A stretch of DNA of 64,000 nucleotides. Source: Tamarix chinensis (lineage: Eukaryota > Streptophyta > Magnoliopsida > Caryophyllales > Tamaricaceae). The position numbers were made by a program, and so were the translations under genes. Each line of letters starts with the position of its first letter. The first letter of the stretch is position 1. The DNA is taken from assembly GCA_030549775.1 (NCBI GenBank), contig CM060174.1, positions 23,858,693-23,922,692 on the forward strand. Direction: 5' to 3'. A model generated the notes under the pieces. It saw nothing but the letters and a program-made list of their open reading frames with translations. It had not been told where the DNA came from and searched no databases. Positions 36,220 to 48,986 of the stretch are shown here, piece after piece.

Positions 36220-37230
36220 TGTTGTCGGGGCCTCAATCAAGGTCCGGGTAGTTCAAGATTCGTTCAATTCCTAGATGCAATTGTTACCTCACTACACTAT
36301 TTATCAATTCAATATTTGGGACATTGGTGTTTAAGTGTTATTCCTTTGTTTTCCCAGTTTATTTCTGCTGCATCTTCTTTCTGTTTTGTTATTGGTGGGG
36401 GATTACTGGAAGCAATGGCACAAGAACAATTGTTTGTTGTACTACAATTGCTTTTTCACTATCCCACATCGGTAGGTAGAAGACATTTTATTTGATTTTT
36501 ATATCCCCACACCTTTGGGTTGTTTAAGTTACGAGCTTGGGCTGTTTTGTATGGCACCGAGCTGGGCTTGACTACTCTTATCTTTTTCCTCCCTACCGGT
36601 CTATTTAGTTTCCGAACATTTATTTATTTATTATGAACTGGCTAGAAAAGATTTTCTTTCTTATTCAAATTCGAACGTTTTCTTTTGACCAGTATTAATG
36701 GGACTATCCCACATTACATTTTATTTGGTTTTTATATCCCCTCACCTTTGGGTTGTTTAAGTTACGAGCTTGGGCTGTTTTGTATGACACCGAGCTGAGC
36801 TTGACTACTCTTATCTTTTTCCTCCCTACCGGTCTATTTAGTTTCCGAACATTTATTTATTTATTTTGAACTGGCTAGAAAAGATTTTCTTTCTTATTCA
36901 AATTCGAATGTTTTCTTTTGACCAATATTAATGGGAAACTTTTAACTAAGCAATTAATGGGAATTGATGGTTTCCGTTTTCATTGTTCCTTTCTGTGGTT
37001 ATAAAAGGGGTGCTTCGGCACCGATTGATTCATACCGAAAAATAAACTTCCATCTCTTCTCCTTTGAATTTTCCATTGAGATTTCTGGGCAATTGTTTTG
37101 ATCTTGAGTACACAAGAACAAATCCAAGTTGTGTTAACCTTTGGGGCAAAGCTGTATAAGGATTGCACCCTGGTCCGGTCGAAATTTTGCTGCAAGGTAG
37201 CGAATCAGTTCGCGACGCAACTTAATTGAT
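36220..37230 (+). mobile_element. Probable 3' LTR of the Copia relic
   Basis: It begins TGTTGTCGGGGCCTC just after a purine-rich stretch (TTTAAGAAAAGACA), as an LTR follows a polypurine tract. It contains a TATA-like TTATAAAA at 36999-37006, then a GC-richer leader and AGCGAATCAGTTCGCGACGC near the end, a wording seen in plant Copia LTR ends. An internal 245-bp tandem duplication is listed separately. The exact right end is uncertain (37215-37230). Confidence 0.5.
36458..36935 (+). repeat. 245-bp tandem duplication inside the LTR
   Basis: The unit starting ACTATCCCACAT at 36458 restarts at 36703. The copies share long identical stretches (GGGTTGTTTAAGTTACGAGC, CCTCCCTACCGGTCTATTTA) and differ at a few positions. 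The second lacks about 10 bp near its start. High identity suggests recent unequal exchange. Confidence 0.9.
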
Positions 37231-37279
37231 AAGTCTTTTTTTGCATTTAAATTTTCTTGCGTATACTTCTTTTTTCTAA

Positions 37280-40200
37280 CACCATAGGTATGGACTATGA
37301 AAAAGCCTTCAATAAAATAAATCAAAATTATGAACTGGATTTAAAGGGATATGAATTTATGAATGAAAAAGAAATTTATAAAGACACTTGAAATAAGGGT
37401 GATGTCAACACCATGAGAAGGCAATCATCAACAACCCATCGAGAACATCATGAGAAGGCAATCATCAACAACCCATCGAGATACCTTGACGTATGAAAAG
37501 CAACAATTGAACATCATTCATACAATGTAGAAAGCCCCCCCAGAACTAGATAATGCCTACATCCTCAACGAGACCAGAAAGGCAAAGGAAAAAGATATGT
37601 GCCAATATAATGGTATATTACTGCATGCACAATAAATGGAACAATCTTAACATTAATTAACCTGCACCCATAACAATGGCTTGAAGCTATAGATAGATGG
37701 AATGGAGATTGTGCTAGAGCTCGGGTAAATGACTATCAGCCAGACATGGACATGTTCAAATTTGTAGAAACACTATTAGGTGATTTAGCATTAAATGTTT
37801 ATAATATTGTAAAAATGAAGGATCTAGCAAAAATTGAAGCCCGATAAGCTTTAGGTAATAATCCTTGTAACCTTACTGGATTGATTAGAGAAATAGTACT
37901 AATAATAGAATTTAGTGAGAAAAACCTAACTAGGCACTAAGGTTTTGGAACAAACAATAATCAAAGATTGGGCTAATATAGTTGAATTTAGTAATGACTA
38001 CTTTAATCTTGTAGGAAAAGTAGGAGTCCTCATGAATGAGGATATAGCAAATCGATACTTTACTAGACTACCCGGTCAATTAGGAAAAGAAATTGAGTTA
38101 TAGTAAAAGTTATCCCAAGGGATTAGGAATAGGGTCAAGAATTTTCTGTCTTTGACTATCTCTAATAAAAGTGTGGAATATCCACAACAAAAGTAAATTA
38201 AAAAACAAAGCTGGACTTTCTATAAGAATGTTATGATGCCTCAGACTTCTGAAAAGCCAAAGAAAAAGAAAAAGAAATTGGTCAAATCAAAAAATAAACA
38301 ACCTAAATGCGGAAGGCATCTTAAGAAGCTAGATAAAATAAGAAAATTTACTTGCTTTATATGTGGAGATCCTAATCATATGGTTAACTTATGTCTGAAA
38401 AAAAAATTAGAAATTTATATAGGGCAAATTTAATTGACGATTTAGAATATTTAGTTAGGATAGACTCTGATGACTCATCCATCTGTTTTAAAGAAGAGCT
38501 AGAAGAAAGGGATCAAGAAATATAATTCTTAGATCCAATGTAAAATATGTTAGAATATAAAACTATTAGTTTATGCAAACTGATCATAAACATCGATGGA
38601 TGCAAGTTGAAGGAATCTTTAGTAAACCATGTGATTGGTGGAAGCTTTATCCTAATATGACACATAGGTATAAATGATTTATATGCTTGGAGAAAATTTT
38701 TAGTGTTTTATCAAAAGATACTTTGATGTAACTATAAAAGCAAAAATAAAAGTTTGTAGAAACCTCAAAAAAGGTAGAAATATTAACTCTAAAACTAGAA
38801 GTTGAGAGATTAAAAAATAGGATAACCATTTTAGAATATAAAATGGAGTATCCCAAGCCAAAACCTGCTTCATTAGTAAAAATTAAAAAACTAGATGAAA
38901 GTAAAGGAAAAGTTATTAAGATTGAAAAAATCCAAAGATAACCTTACAAATCTAGGAAGGGAATTTGAGGAAGTATAAGAAGTACATTCTTTAACCTCTG
39001 CAAACCTCTGAAATTCACACTTGAATCTAAGGTGTGCAATTCACCTTCATGATCGGACACAAGTAGAAACATTCACTATAGTGGAAGTACAAAAAGTTCT
39101 ACACAAACTTATTAAAAGGATTCAAGTGCATAAAAACACTGAAAATGCGAGTAACAACCATGATGGCCAACAGTATGATGCACCTGCAAATGCTGCTGTA
39201 AGTGAGGCTGCTACCAAGAGTTCATCCCAGATTGAGGCGCTGAACCGGCCGGTTCGGAATAGGAAACTGAACCCCAAATATTTTAGTTAATCTGGTCCAA
39301 TTTTCTAGTTGTTTAAATGATGGGAAGAATCAGTCTTTGCAGAAAATTGGTCTTCCACCTTTTTATTCCCTGTTTTTCGGATCATGTGTACGTGATCAGT
39401 TTCTTTCTGTAAGTTGGTTTGTTTTTCCTTGTATTTTAAGAAATCACTGAGGAAAGCGATGGAAGGGAGGGAAAAACTTCTGCATAAACTCTTGTTCACT
39501 CTTTGGCTTTGACTGGGACCAACACAGTAGTACTCATGAATATAAGTATTGCATCTCCAGTGTTCGCATTGAAATCCTAAAAGGAAGCCTTATATAATCT
39601 TTGATTGACTTGGGTAATAGATGGTCCTACACACCCAAAGGATTTCATTTTAGAGTTAAATTTTATAATATTAGACGATGGATCAATGCTAATCAGCCAT
39701 AATTCAGTGTCAATTTTCAATAAAAGTGCTACATTTTCACCAACAAATCAGAGTATAAGCATGCTAAGTGTGGCTGGTGATATAATTTTTCGCCCAAAGA
39801 AAAAGTCCTTTAATGCAAGAAGTTGAATCCACATCAAGCGATGAATCATCTAATAAAGATGTCTCTGAATACGAAATTGTTCATATTTTCATTAAAAGAT
39901 GGACCTTTAGCAACAAAAAGGTAACTTACAGCAAATGGAAAGTTGAAAAACTAAGTTAAATAGCCGAAAAACAAGGATAATAGGAGACGATCCTAAGGCA
40001 AACTTAGGAAAACTCCCGGCTAAAGAAAAATTGGAAATGTTAAACTCAGGTTTAAAAATAACAATAACATGAAAAGATAATGTTTACAATTCTTAGGATG
40101 AAGAAGAACTAAGCAAATAAATTAAAGAAAGAATTAAGAAATTCAATAAGCCCACATAGGTCCTTAGACTTCATGGTAAGAAACCAGGCAGGAAAAAACG

Positions 40201-42050
40201 AGGGGAATGGTCGTGAACTAAAAGCAACTTAACAATAATATGCCTAATGTTGCTTATAAGATGCCCAATAAAATACTAGCAGAGAAAATACAAATACTAA
40301 ATGGTTCAATAAGTTTGAATGTAAGTTATGATGCTGACAAATCTTAATCTAAGGATAATCCATACCTTGGACAACATTTATTGGATCAAAAAGAGGACAT
40401 TACGAATTGATGGTGATGCCTTTAGATTAAAAAATACCCCTACAATATTCCAATGAGAAATGATGGGTAATATTTTTTGGGGATTTAAGGTTTTGTTTTC
40501 GAAAGAAATGGAGGAACATTACCAATATCTAAAAAATTTCTAGAAATAGAATGGTAATTTCTCAGCAAAAAATGCAACTTAGACATAAAATTGAAAAAGG
40601 AACCATCAAGCTACAACCACATATAACCACAATAGTTCTTAAATTTCTAGACCCATGGGAAGAAATAAAACTTCGCCAACAATTTTTAAGTCTAATAAAC
40701 TATGCTAGATTGTATATTAAACACTTTGAGAGATTAACAACACCATTATGCCAAAAACACAAAAAAGGAGGACAAAAGTATTTTAACAAAAAAGGTGCTA
40801 AAATTGTCCAATCATAAAATAAAGGGCTAAAAAGCAAACTTGAAACCCTTGAAATTACCATTAGAGGAGGATTATAAAGTAATCCACAACGATGTCTCTG
40901 AAGTAAGATGGGATACAATTGTAATAGAAATAAAAATCTGTTGGCCATTGAATGCAAAATTGAGGCATTAATATACTCACTAGAAAAATCCAAATTCTGT
41001 TTTAGGGAAGAATTTGCAAAAATATTTAAACTTACAAGATATTAAGATTGTTTAAACAATAAAAGTATAAGATAGTCCTAACAAATGCTTCTGAAACAAG
41101 ATGGGGCACAATTTTAATTGCAAAATCTAAGAAACTTGCCCCTAAAAATAATAAAGAAATAACAAGATATGAGAGTGGGGCGTTTAAAAATATAGATTTG
41201 CTAGTAATATAGGATGTGAGATCGAGACAATAATAAGCCCTTTAGATAAATTTTATGGTAAGGACTATGAGACTATAGCAAAACTATGGTTTTATCTTAG
41301 AAGGTAGTGGGTATAAAATTATCTTTGAACATGTGAAAGGTGAAAAAAATAACCAAAACTCATGCTCTTTCCAATGAGAACTAACCAAAATACCTCCAGA
41401 AGTCCGAGAAAATATTCTCAAAAGGCAAAAAATAATTTCTTTAATGAATTTAAAAAAACTAGAAATCTTCTACAAACAAATTTACATAGTAGAAAGAATC
41501 GAAGGAGTAAAAAGGGCACTAATCATCTAAAAGATGATGAGATGCTCCATGACATTTCGAAAGATTATGTATTTGTCCTTTGCAACTGTTAAATAGCAAG
41601 TTCGCAATCAACTTGACAGAATTTGAGCAAGTAAAATTTAGAGGAGTCCAAGTAACAAACCAAAAGTTAATGGATTATGATATGATAAAAACCATCACCG
41701 TCAGAAAATATCAACCTTATCTAGATAACAGTGAACTCGAACAAAATCTAAATATGATCCTCATAGAAGCCCAAGTAATTATGTAAGCCAAAAGTTGAGT
41801 CAAGTTCATAGCAACAATAGATTATTGCCCTCTATAGTGAAAAATGGAAGAATACCAGCCCAATATAGGATGTTTGGATGGATATCGTAACAAAGAATGG
41901 GAAGAATTGTCAACAATGAACCGAAATTGTATATGTTTGGAGACATTACATTCCATCCAAGTGTGAATGCAACATGACAAGATACAAGCCATCCACAAAT
42001 ACATAAATTATCTCCAATAATGAGATCCAAACATTCAAACTAGTTTTCTG
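37280..42050 (+). pseudogene. Endogenous pararetrovirus (Caulimoviridae-like) relic
   Basis: Old integrated copy, heavily broken. In order: a coat-protein-like region (about 37280-38430) with a lysine-rich stretch and an intact CCHC knuckle (CFICGDPNHMVNLC, 38352-38393). A Lys/Glu-rich linker follows (38800-38930). An RT core fragment (about 40369-40470) reads GHYELMVMP then, past stops, PTIFQ. The RT C-terminal part (40551-40817) contains LINYARLYIKHFERL and GGQKYFNKKGAKIVQ, wording typical of caulimovirid rather than Gypsy RT. Two RNase H-like scraps lie near 40890 and 41090. A poorly readable tail reaches about 42050. The 39000-39830 segment does not fit and may be foreign. Dozens of stops and frameshifts rule out function. 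Viral origin is inferred from the coat-type knuckle plus RT wording. Confidence 0.65.
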
Positions 42051-43808
42051 ATAGCATCTAGAAGAGAAGATAGAAGGAATCAATGAAGGAACTAGAAATA
42101 GGTGGATTGATTGATTAATGTTTAGGATCTTCAAACATTTGAAGATCTAATGACTCAAAGTTAGACTCACCCACTAGGCAAAACATTGATAACTTGATAG
42201 AGCTGTAACTTATTAGGGTTGTGAATTAAGCATGATGGAACAAAGCCCTATGTTTGTAAAGTCAAACCTTGAACCCTAGGGTTTAGGCTATCCTTAAATA
42301 TGACAATGGGTTTAAACTAAACCAAATGATGATGTTAGCAAAACTGGACCTTGCCCATAATTACTCAAGTAATCTTCAAACTTTACATCATGGAGTGTAA
42401 AAAGAGAAATTGTAGTTATCTTTATTAGCCATCATATTTAACCAAGTGAGCTTGATATAAATGGCCAACATGAAAATAATAAAAAGAATAAGGAAGATGT
42501 CAGACACCATTTGAGTGTTTTGTAGTTTTGTATAATGAACTATCATGGCATGTGAGATCACTAATCAATCTTTTAAATCACTTAGAAATCTTGTGTTTGA
42601 GCCATATAATTAGCCTTTATAATTGACAATGTAGTCACTTCTTGTAGACTAGCTTTTCAATCTATTATCATCCCATCAAAAAAAAAACATGACTTGAAGT
42701 TGATTTTAGGCTCTTGAAAATGTAAGTTTCGAAAATCAACAAGTCCAGTAGATATCCTCCCAAACTCCAAGTATACATCCATGCTGACAGCAGAGTGTCC
42801 ATTTATAGTATTACATTGTGTTTTCCCAAAACAAAATATATATGATAACATTATTGTGTTTTCCTTGTATACAATACTCCAGCCATGTACCTCTCTTTAT
42901 CATCGGCCTATGGTGACATTTTGGCTAAATGTAAAATGATTTATCTATGAGGTAGAAACCTAAGTTACAAATTCAGCCTCACCTCAATTTGGTATAGTGT
43001 CTAGTTTGATATTGCCACTAATACAATGATGAAGAAATCATCTTGCCATCAATATCCTAACCCTCAAACCGCCTTTTTGTTGCTAATGTAGATCGACTGC
43101 CAACTGAACATCTCCTACTACCCTATGTTGTGATTTTGTGAACCAAACAACCAATACCATCTAACCTTACTAGCACTATTAATGCCTACCACAACCATTT
43201 TTTTGCATCACCTGCCCTACATGACAACCACCACCATGACCATGAACCCTTGTTTATCTTTGATGCCAATCGAAGCCACAAAGTATGCCACTACTTGCAA
43301 AACCTCGTGAGTGTCCCCATCATTGTCATCAATGCAACCCTATAGGTTATCCATTATCTTCACCTGTGGTGCCATCACTCGTCTTCATTGCCTTAACCTA
43401 GCCGGTTGAGATTCAACCTTGTCAACGATCACCCATCTTTCACTAACTTAGGTGTTTGCTGCTACTTAGATGGGTAAGAAGAACCAAGCAAGTTGCTTCA
43501 TTGTTTTGTTTTAATTATATAGTCATCTCATTTCTCTCCTTTGTTATAGGAAAGAGTGTCAACTAAAAAATAAATATTTGTTCTTTCATTGTTCATTTTA
43601 CTATTCTTTTAAAAACGGCTTGAAATGAGGCATTTTCAATTGAAGATTGACAACTATATTGACACAATTGTAGCTTAATTTGCCAAAATCTATGACCAGT
43701 GAGATGATTGTTAACTAAGTGAGCCTGACACCATTATCCATTGTAAAAATGCTCTAATTCACTCTCTACAGATGTAATTTCCTCTTTAACTATAGTGTGA
43801 AGATCACC
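42051..43808. other. Intergenic repeat-like DNA, no gene seen
   Basis: No domain is readable on either strand. The part 43090-43440 is C-rich on the plus strand (CACC/CATC phrases), a composition also seen in the long LTR-like block at 55.3-56.4 kb. Confidence 0.4.
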
Positions 43809-43816
43809 CTTCTAGA

Positions 43817-44343
43817 TAGGGATGGCAATTTTCCCCGCGGGTTCGGGGCCCCATCGGGGATTCCCCGTTCGGGTTCGGGAAGAGAATTCGGGGATCGGGT
43901 TTGGGTTTGGGGATTCTTAACAGGGATTTTTTCGGGGACGGGACGGGGACGGGTTTGGGGTCCCCATCCCCGAACCCGCCCTGAAATTTTTTTTATATAT
44001 TTTTATATAATTATATATATATAATATATATATAATTTTTTTATAGAATATAAATTAAAAATATAATATAAAAAAATAGTTTGAGGATCGGGGATGGGAT
44101 ATAAAGTCGGGTTTTGGGGATCGGGTCGGGTTTTAAGAACGGGGAATAAATCAGGGATGGAAAATAGATCGGGGATCGGGTCGGGTATGGGGATTTGATC
44201 CCCGCGGGGATCGGGTCGAGCCGTCGAGGAATCCCCGATAAAAAAATAACGGGGATCGGGTCGGGTTCAGGGATAATTTTTCTAATCAGGTTCGGGGATG
44301 GGGATGGGGTCCCCGTCCCCGACCCGCCCCGTTGCCATCCCTA
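43817..44343. mobile_element. hAT-type MITE with perfect 8-bp target duplication
   Basis: The ends are TAGGGATGGCAA and its exact complement TTGCCATCCCTA. CTTCTAGA flanks both sides (43809-43816 and 44344-44351). The interior is far more GC-rich than the neighbourhood and full of CGGGG / CCCCG phrases in both orientations (GGGGATCGGGTCGGG, TCCCCGACCCGCCCC), apart from a TA-rich centre (43985-44070). An 8-bp duplication and these ends indicate a hAT-superfamily non-autonomous element. It has no coding capacity. Confidence 0.9.
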
Positions 44344-44351
44344 CTTCTAGA

Positions 44352-46617
44352 CTTTGATGACTAAGATGACCTCAAGAACTTGTTCAAATTGTTCAACATG
44401 ATGGAAAAGGTTTTTGCATATCATAGGGTTTGAGATGAGGAGAAAGTTCCAATGGTGTCTACAATATAATTTAGTGAACTAATCTTATTCTTAACTATGT
44501 CAATGGCATGTGGACTTGTTGGTGGACTTGGCCATGCCAGCTCATTATTGATTGGTTCATACTTGTCAACTATGAGCAAGATGTATATACCAATTTTGTA
44601 ATTGTAAGTTGTTAGTAGTCTTGTGTTGTTGATACTTCCACACGGGAGTTTTGGAAGCTAGCACTAGAAGTGTCTTTGATGAGAACCCAAGCTAACAAGT
44701 TATTTGATATATTGGTGATCTTTGTGTGAACGTCCAATATGAGCTCTAGGGTTGAGTTTTCTTTATATTGACCATGCCGCTTTTTGGGTTCGAGATACAA
44801 AAATGAAGGGTCTTGTTGCACTAATCCTTTAAAAGCACTTATGGTTGACCAACTAGTCCATATAATCTTTTTCTACCTCCAAGATTAATGTTTCTGCACA
44901 TGTTAGTTCAGTTAAGCCTCTAGATGAGTCACCAAAAAGAAGTGGCAATGGAGTTTAATGTTCTAATAGACCAGAAGACTTGGGAGGTTGAAATTGTAGA
45001 TCACTGTGACTACTTAGGGGATGAAGATGTTAATGTGTTTTATTGTTGGCATCTAATGGGTATGGGTAAAAGTTTGAGATCAAACTTTTTTATAGTGGGG
45101 CAGATTGTTGTCGTACGAGGAGTTGTAGGCCAATCTAATGGAGGAAGATTCATCTAGTGGAAGAAGATCAATGTGCAGATATATCTTTTCTAGAATTCTA
45201 GACTTCTCAATTCTTCTTATTCTTCATGTCACCCTAGGTCATGCTTAGTGAATCTAGAGTTGAATTAAAATTGAGGTTGTGAGAAAACCTAGGCTACAAA
45301 TTTATCCCTAAGTCAATGGAGGTGACAACTCCATCATGGACCAGGTTTTTGATACCAAAAGAATCTTCATGAAATGCAAAAGATCTTTCAATTTTAAATC
45401 TAGGATATGAGAAGAATTGGTAGGATATGGGAGGGAATATCATGAATTTGTTCGACCAATGCCACAAAACTAGGATTAGAATGAGGGGTTTTTGGATATG
45501 GTTCATTGTCAACATTCCCTCAACACGCAAGACTCACAATTAAAGAGGGAGGAAAACTCAAAGAGGGCTGAACCTTTCATAATGAATGCAAGCCTCAGTA
45601 TGAAGCTTAAATAAAGCTAGGAAAACCTATTGCCGAATTAATCTAAACTTGCGTTGTGATTCTATTTGTATGGTCCATCATGTGTCATAGAACAACTATA
45701 AGAACAATAGCTATCAAGGGAGTTCCAAGCATGGGTACACAAAGAATAAAGCCCAATCATGAGTAATTAGCAACTAATGAGGGTGGTATCTTATCCTACA
45801 CTTGGGCGGCTAGAATATAAAACAAAATGTCAGGCTATGAGAAAGATTATTGGGGAAACATGTTTCAATGGATTTACCTTCTTTGTAAGAGGTGAACCTA
45901 TCTCTAGACAACAAGCTATAGAAACTAACTATAAATCCACAACCATTTATAGACAAAGTAGCTAAGCACCCTGTAGGACTATACCTCTTAATTATTATAA
46001 AAAAATAAAAAATAACTACTCAAATTATATAAATCAAGAAAACTAAGATTCATAATCTTAAATCTCTACTGTTAGTCTCCCAAGTATTAAAAGACTTTAA
46101 GAACATCTCCTTAGTGTGTTTTCCCCCTTCCAAGGTCATCAAAAATATCCTTCTTGATCTCAAGAAATTCCCATTCGATCAAGATTTTTCCTCTCTAAAA
46201 TACTTCACCGGAACTAGCCCCTAGATCACTCTACCATACCTAGATTACAAGTTTTCTCTCTCTTAATACTTTTTTCTTACCGTGCTCTTATTGTTTAACA
46301 AAATCCTTTTTTAAAGGGGCTAGACATAGATTTTAAAATTGACAAAATATAAAACAAATAATAAAGGATAAGATAAAATCAAAATTGCCATGGAAAACAT
46401 GGTTTTAAATATGTTTCTTTTTCTCCTTGCACTAATACCTTACTGATTTTTTGGTTGTTTATAAATCACTTGAAATATTTTTAATCGGCGGGGAACCAAG
46501 ACATGGCATCAAATGTAAATACAAAAGAAATAAATAAATAACCTCCTTATCATGGAACATGTTTTCTAATTGTGCCTAAGTGACTATGAAGCTTAGGATC
46601 AAGATACTTACAGGTAA
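44352..46617. other. Intergenic repeat-like DNA, no gene seen
   Basis: Continuation of the sequence interrupted by the hAT element. Open frames up to about 78 codons are present on both strands, without recognisable motifs. GC content is moderate up to 45960 and lower after. Confidence 0.4.
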
Positions 46618-46625
46618 ATTGCACC

Positions 46626-47477
46626 CAGTGTTTGAAAAAGCGCGCCTGAGGTGCAAGGCGATGGGGGGTTAGGGCTTTTTTGGTGCTAGGCGAGGCTACG
46701 TAAGTGAGGCGCATATAAGGCGCGCCTCAGGCGCTAGGCGCAGAAACTATGAGGCGCACACCTCAGCATAAAATCAAGCAGAAACTTGGGAGATCAATAG
46801 ATACATAGGGAGGATGGACTTAGGGAAGAGGGATAAAAAGCCTTTTCAGCAGAAAAAAAATTACATGCAGACTGCAGAGACTTAGGGGAGTTAAATAGTC
46901 ATTTGTTGGAAAAATGTAAGTCTATTTATAGTCTTGATTGCAGTAAAAATATTCTGCAATTAATATGGGAATTGGGGAGAGCAAGAGTTATTTTGGAAAA
47001 GTTAAAAACAAGCTGCAGAGACTGTAAAGTCTGCTACCACCAATTTAAAGCAAGAAATAGTTATTTTGGTATATCTGCATATATTTTTTGCAGATATAGA
47101 GGAAAACAGATAGGGCATTAGGAAAAACCAAAAGTATATCTGCATATATTTTTTGCAGATATAAGGGAAAACAAAAGATATAGGGAAAAAGAAAGGTCCC
47201 CCCATGTCCTATATATTTTTTGCAGAAACTTTTTCTTCCTAATGTAAAAAAAAGAAAAAAGAAAAACAACAACAACAAAGGGAAAAACAATGTACCATTA
47301 CATTTGAAAAAAAAATAGATAGAGCGTCAAGGAAAACTGGAAAAAAAAAGTATATATGCCAACAAAAAAAACACTAGGTGCCTCACATCGCCCAGGCGTG
47401 CGCCTTCGCCTTGCGCCTAGCACCTAGGCTCCAGGACCCCTAGCGCCTCAGTGCGCCTTAAGCCTTTTCAAACACTG
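46626..47477. mobile_element. hAT-type element with GCGCC-rich ends and 8-bp target duplication
   Basis: The ends are CAGTGTTTGAAAAAG and (complement of the right end) CAGTGTTTGAAAAGG. ATTGCACC flanks both sides (46618-46625 and 47478-47485). About 120 bp at each end is rich in GGCGC / GCGCC motifs in inverted relation (AGGCGCGCCTCAGGCGCTAG, and CGCCTTGCGCCTAGCACC on the other side). The AT-rich middle holds two hairpin-like copies of ATCTGCATATATTTTTTGCA and a third partial one. No transposase is seen. CAGTG-type ends and the 8-bp duplication suit hAT. Confidence 0.9.
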
Positions 47478-47485
47478 ATTGCACC

Positions 47486-48640
47486 AAGACAAAATCATAT
47501 AGGATTTGTCTTTATGTTGAGGTCCTTAACAGAAAAGCAATGGGGGTCAAAATCAAATGTGGTGATTTTTAAAAAAGAAAGAAAAAATACACATTGAGAG
47601 CCAAGCTTATTTTGGGAGTAAGAAGTTTGTTATTTAATAGGAATTTAGTGCTAATCGAAAAAGATATAATCATACTTAGCTTGTGATGCGGGGGCATGTT
47701 ATACAAATTCTGCAAGCTATGGGTTGGCTTATTTAATCTTAACTCCCAAAAGTTTGGCATTGGTGGTAGAGTTGGACCAAACCAATAACATTGGGCCAAA
47801 TAAGGTGTTTAGTTGTTTAATTATGGACCAATGGAGGATTTAATGATCATTATTGAAATTTTACTAAAGCACATGCATGACACTTGGAGGTGGACATCCT
47901 TTGCTCATGAAATCGTCCATATTAGTAGAAGATATTAGAATCAGTGAGAATTTTAGAAGCTTTATATTGTTAGTGCAAGTTTTATCTTTTGGTGTGTTAG
48001 TGTGTGTGGGATTTATGCAAGATTTTGGTGTGATTTTTATCTTTTAGTTTTAGCTTATCTTTTTATGGAGAATCAAATGTGAGGAGGTGCAATTCATGTA
48101 TTAATAGCAAGCCACCTAAATGTTCAACAGGGCATGCAATTTCAAGATCTAAGTTTGATTCTTCAATTGGTTCTTTACTTTAGTTTGTTCTTGATGTGGG
48201 ATTTTTATTTATATATTTTATTCACAATTCAATTTTCTTTACTCAATTTTTGTGTGATTTGATTCATTTAGTTTATGTTTAATTGAACACATTCATATTT
48301 AAATTCAATCTCTTGAAACCCTAACCCCCATCCATAATCACGTTTCTTGATATCTTAATTACCATCATTAGCCCACATTATTTTCTGCCATATCCAACCC
48401 CAACAATCGCCATTAATCATCATCCGAATCACCCCTATAATAGTCTACTATCATCCACACATTCAACCCCAAAAATAATACCTATAATCATCACCCTAAC
48501 CGTAATACCCTTTCCATCATCAATGATTTCCCCTCATTAATTGTCCCATTAACCACGATTCAGCCTGCCATAATCCCCAATCATTAGACATAAATTCACC
48601 CTAAACACCGAAATCTACCCAAAAATTTCTTCTCTTTCTT
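47486..48640. other. Intergenic, possibly LTR-like, no gene seen
   Basis: AT-rich, then a C-rich plus-strand stretch (48310-48620, CCCCAAC / CATCATC phrases) that resembles an LTR interior. No frame with domain content. Confidence 0.4.
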
Positions 48641-48824
48641 GATTGATTCTTGTGTGGCTTGTGTTAATTACTTATTTCTGGTGTTTGTGCTTTCGATGCA
48701 CATCACTTGCTATCCCCTACACTTATTTTATCGGGACCAAAATGAAGTTTGATGTTGGCTATGTAAGCCCTAGCATAGTTTCCATGCACCAAGATTGATC
48801 TTGGGAATCAGATGTCGAGTACGC

Positions 48825-48986
48825 AAACATGAAATGAGCAATCCAGTATATGAGATGAAATCTGCCACATATGTAGCTCTTTACTTTGTTCTTGAAACTC
48901 TGTTAAAGAGGCAGAAAGATCGTGAGCTGAAGCAGCAGGAAAACAAGAAAAATGATCAGGAGTATGATGATGGGTCTATGATTTGA
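48825..48986 (+). other. Exon-like open stretch, unknown protein tail
   Basis: A frame starting at an ATG (48835) reads MSNPVYEMKSATYVALYFVL and then a charged Lys/Glu/Gln/Asp-rich tail, ending SMI and a TGA at 48984-48986. The balanced composition, amphipathic helix-like stretch and charged tail look like a real C-terminal exon rather than random AT-rich DNA. No upstream exon in phase was found; left of 48700 is repeat-like DNA. It could be a retained last exon of a broken gene or a small peptide gene. I do not recognise the family. Confidence 0.35.
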
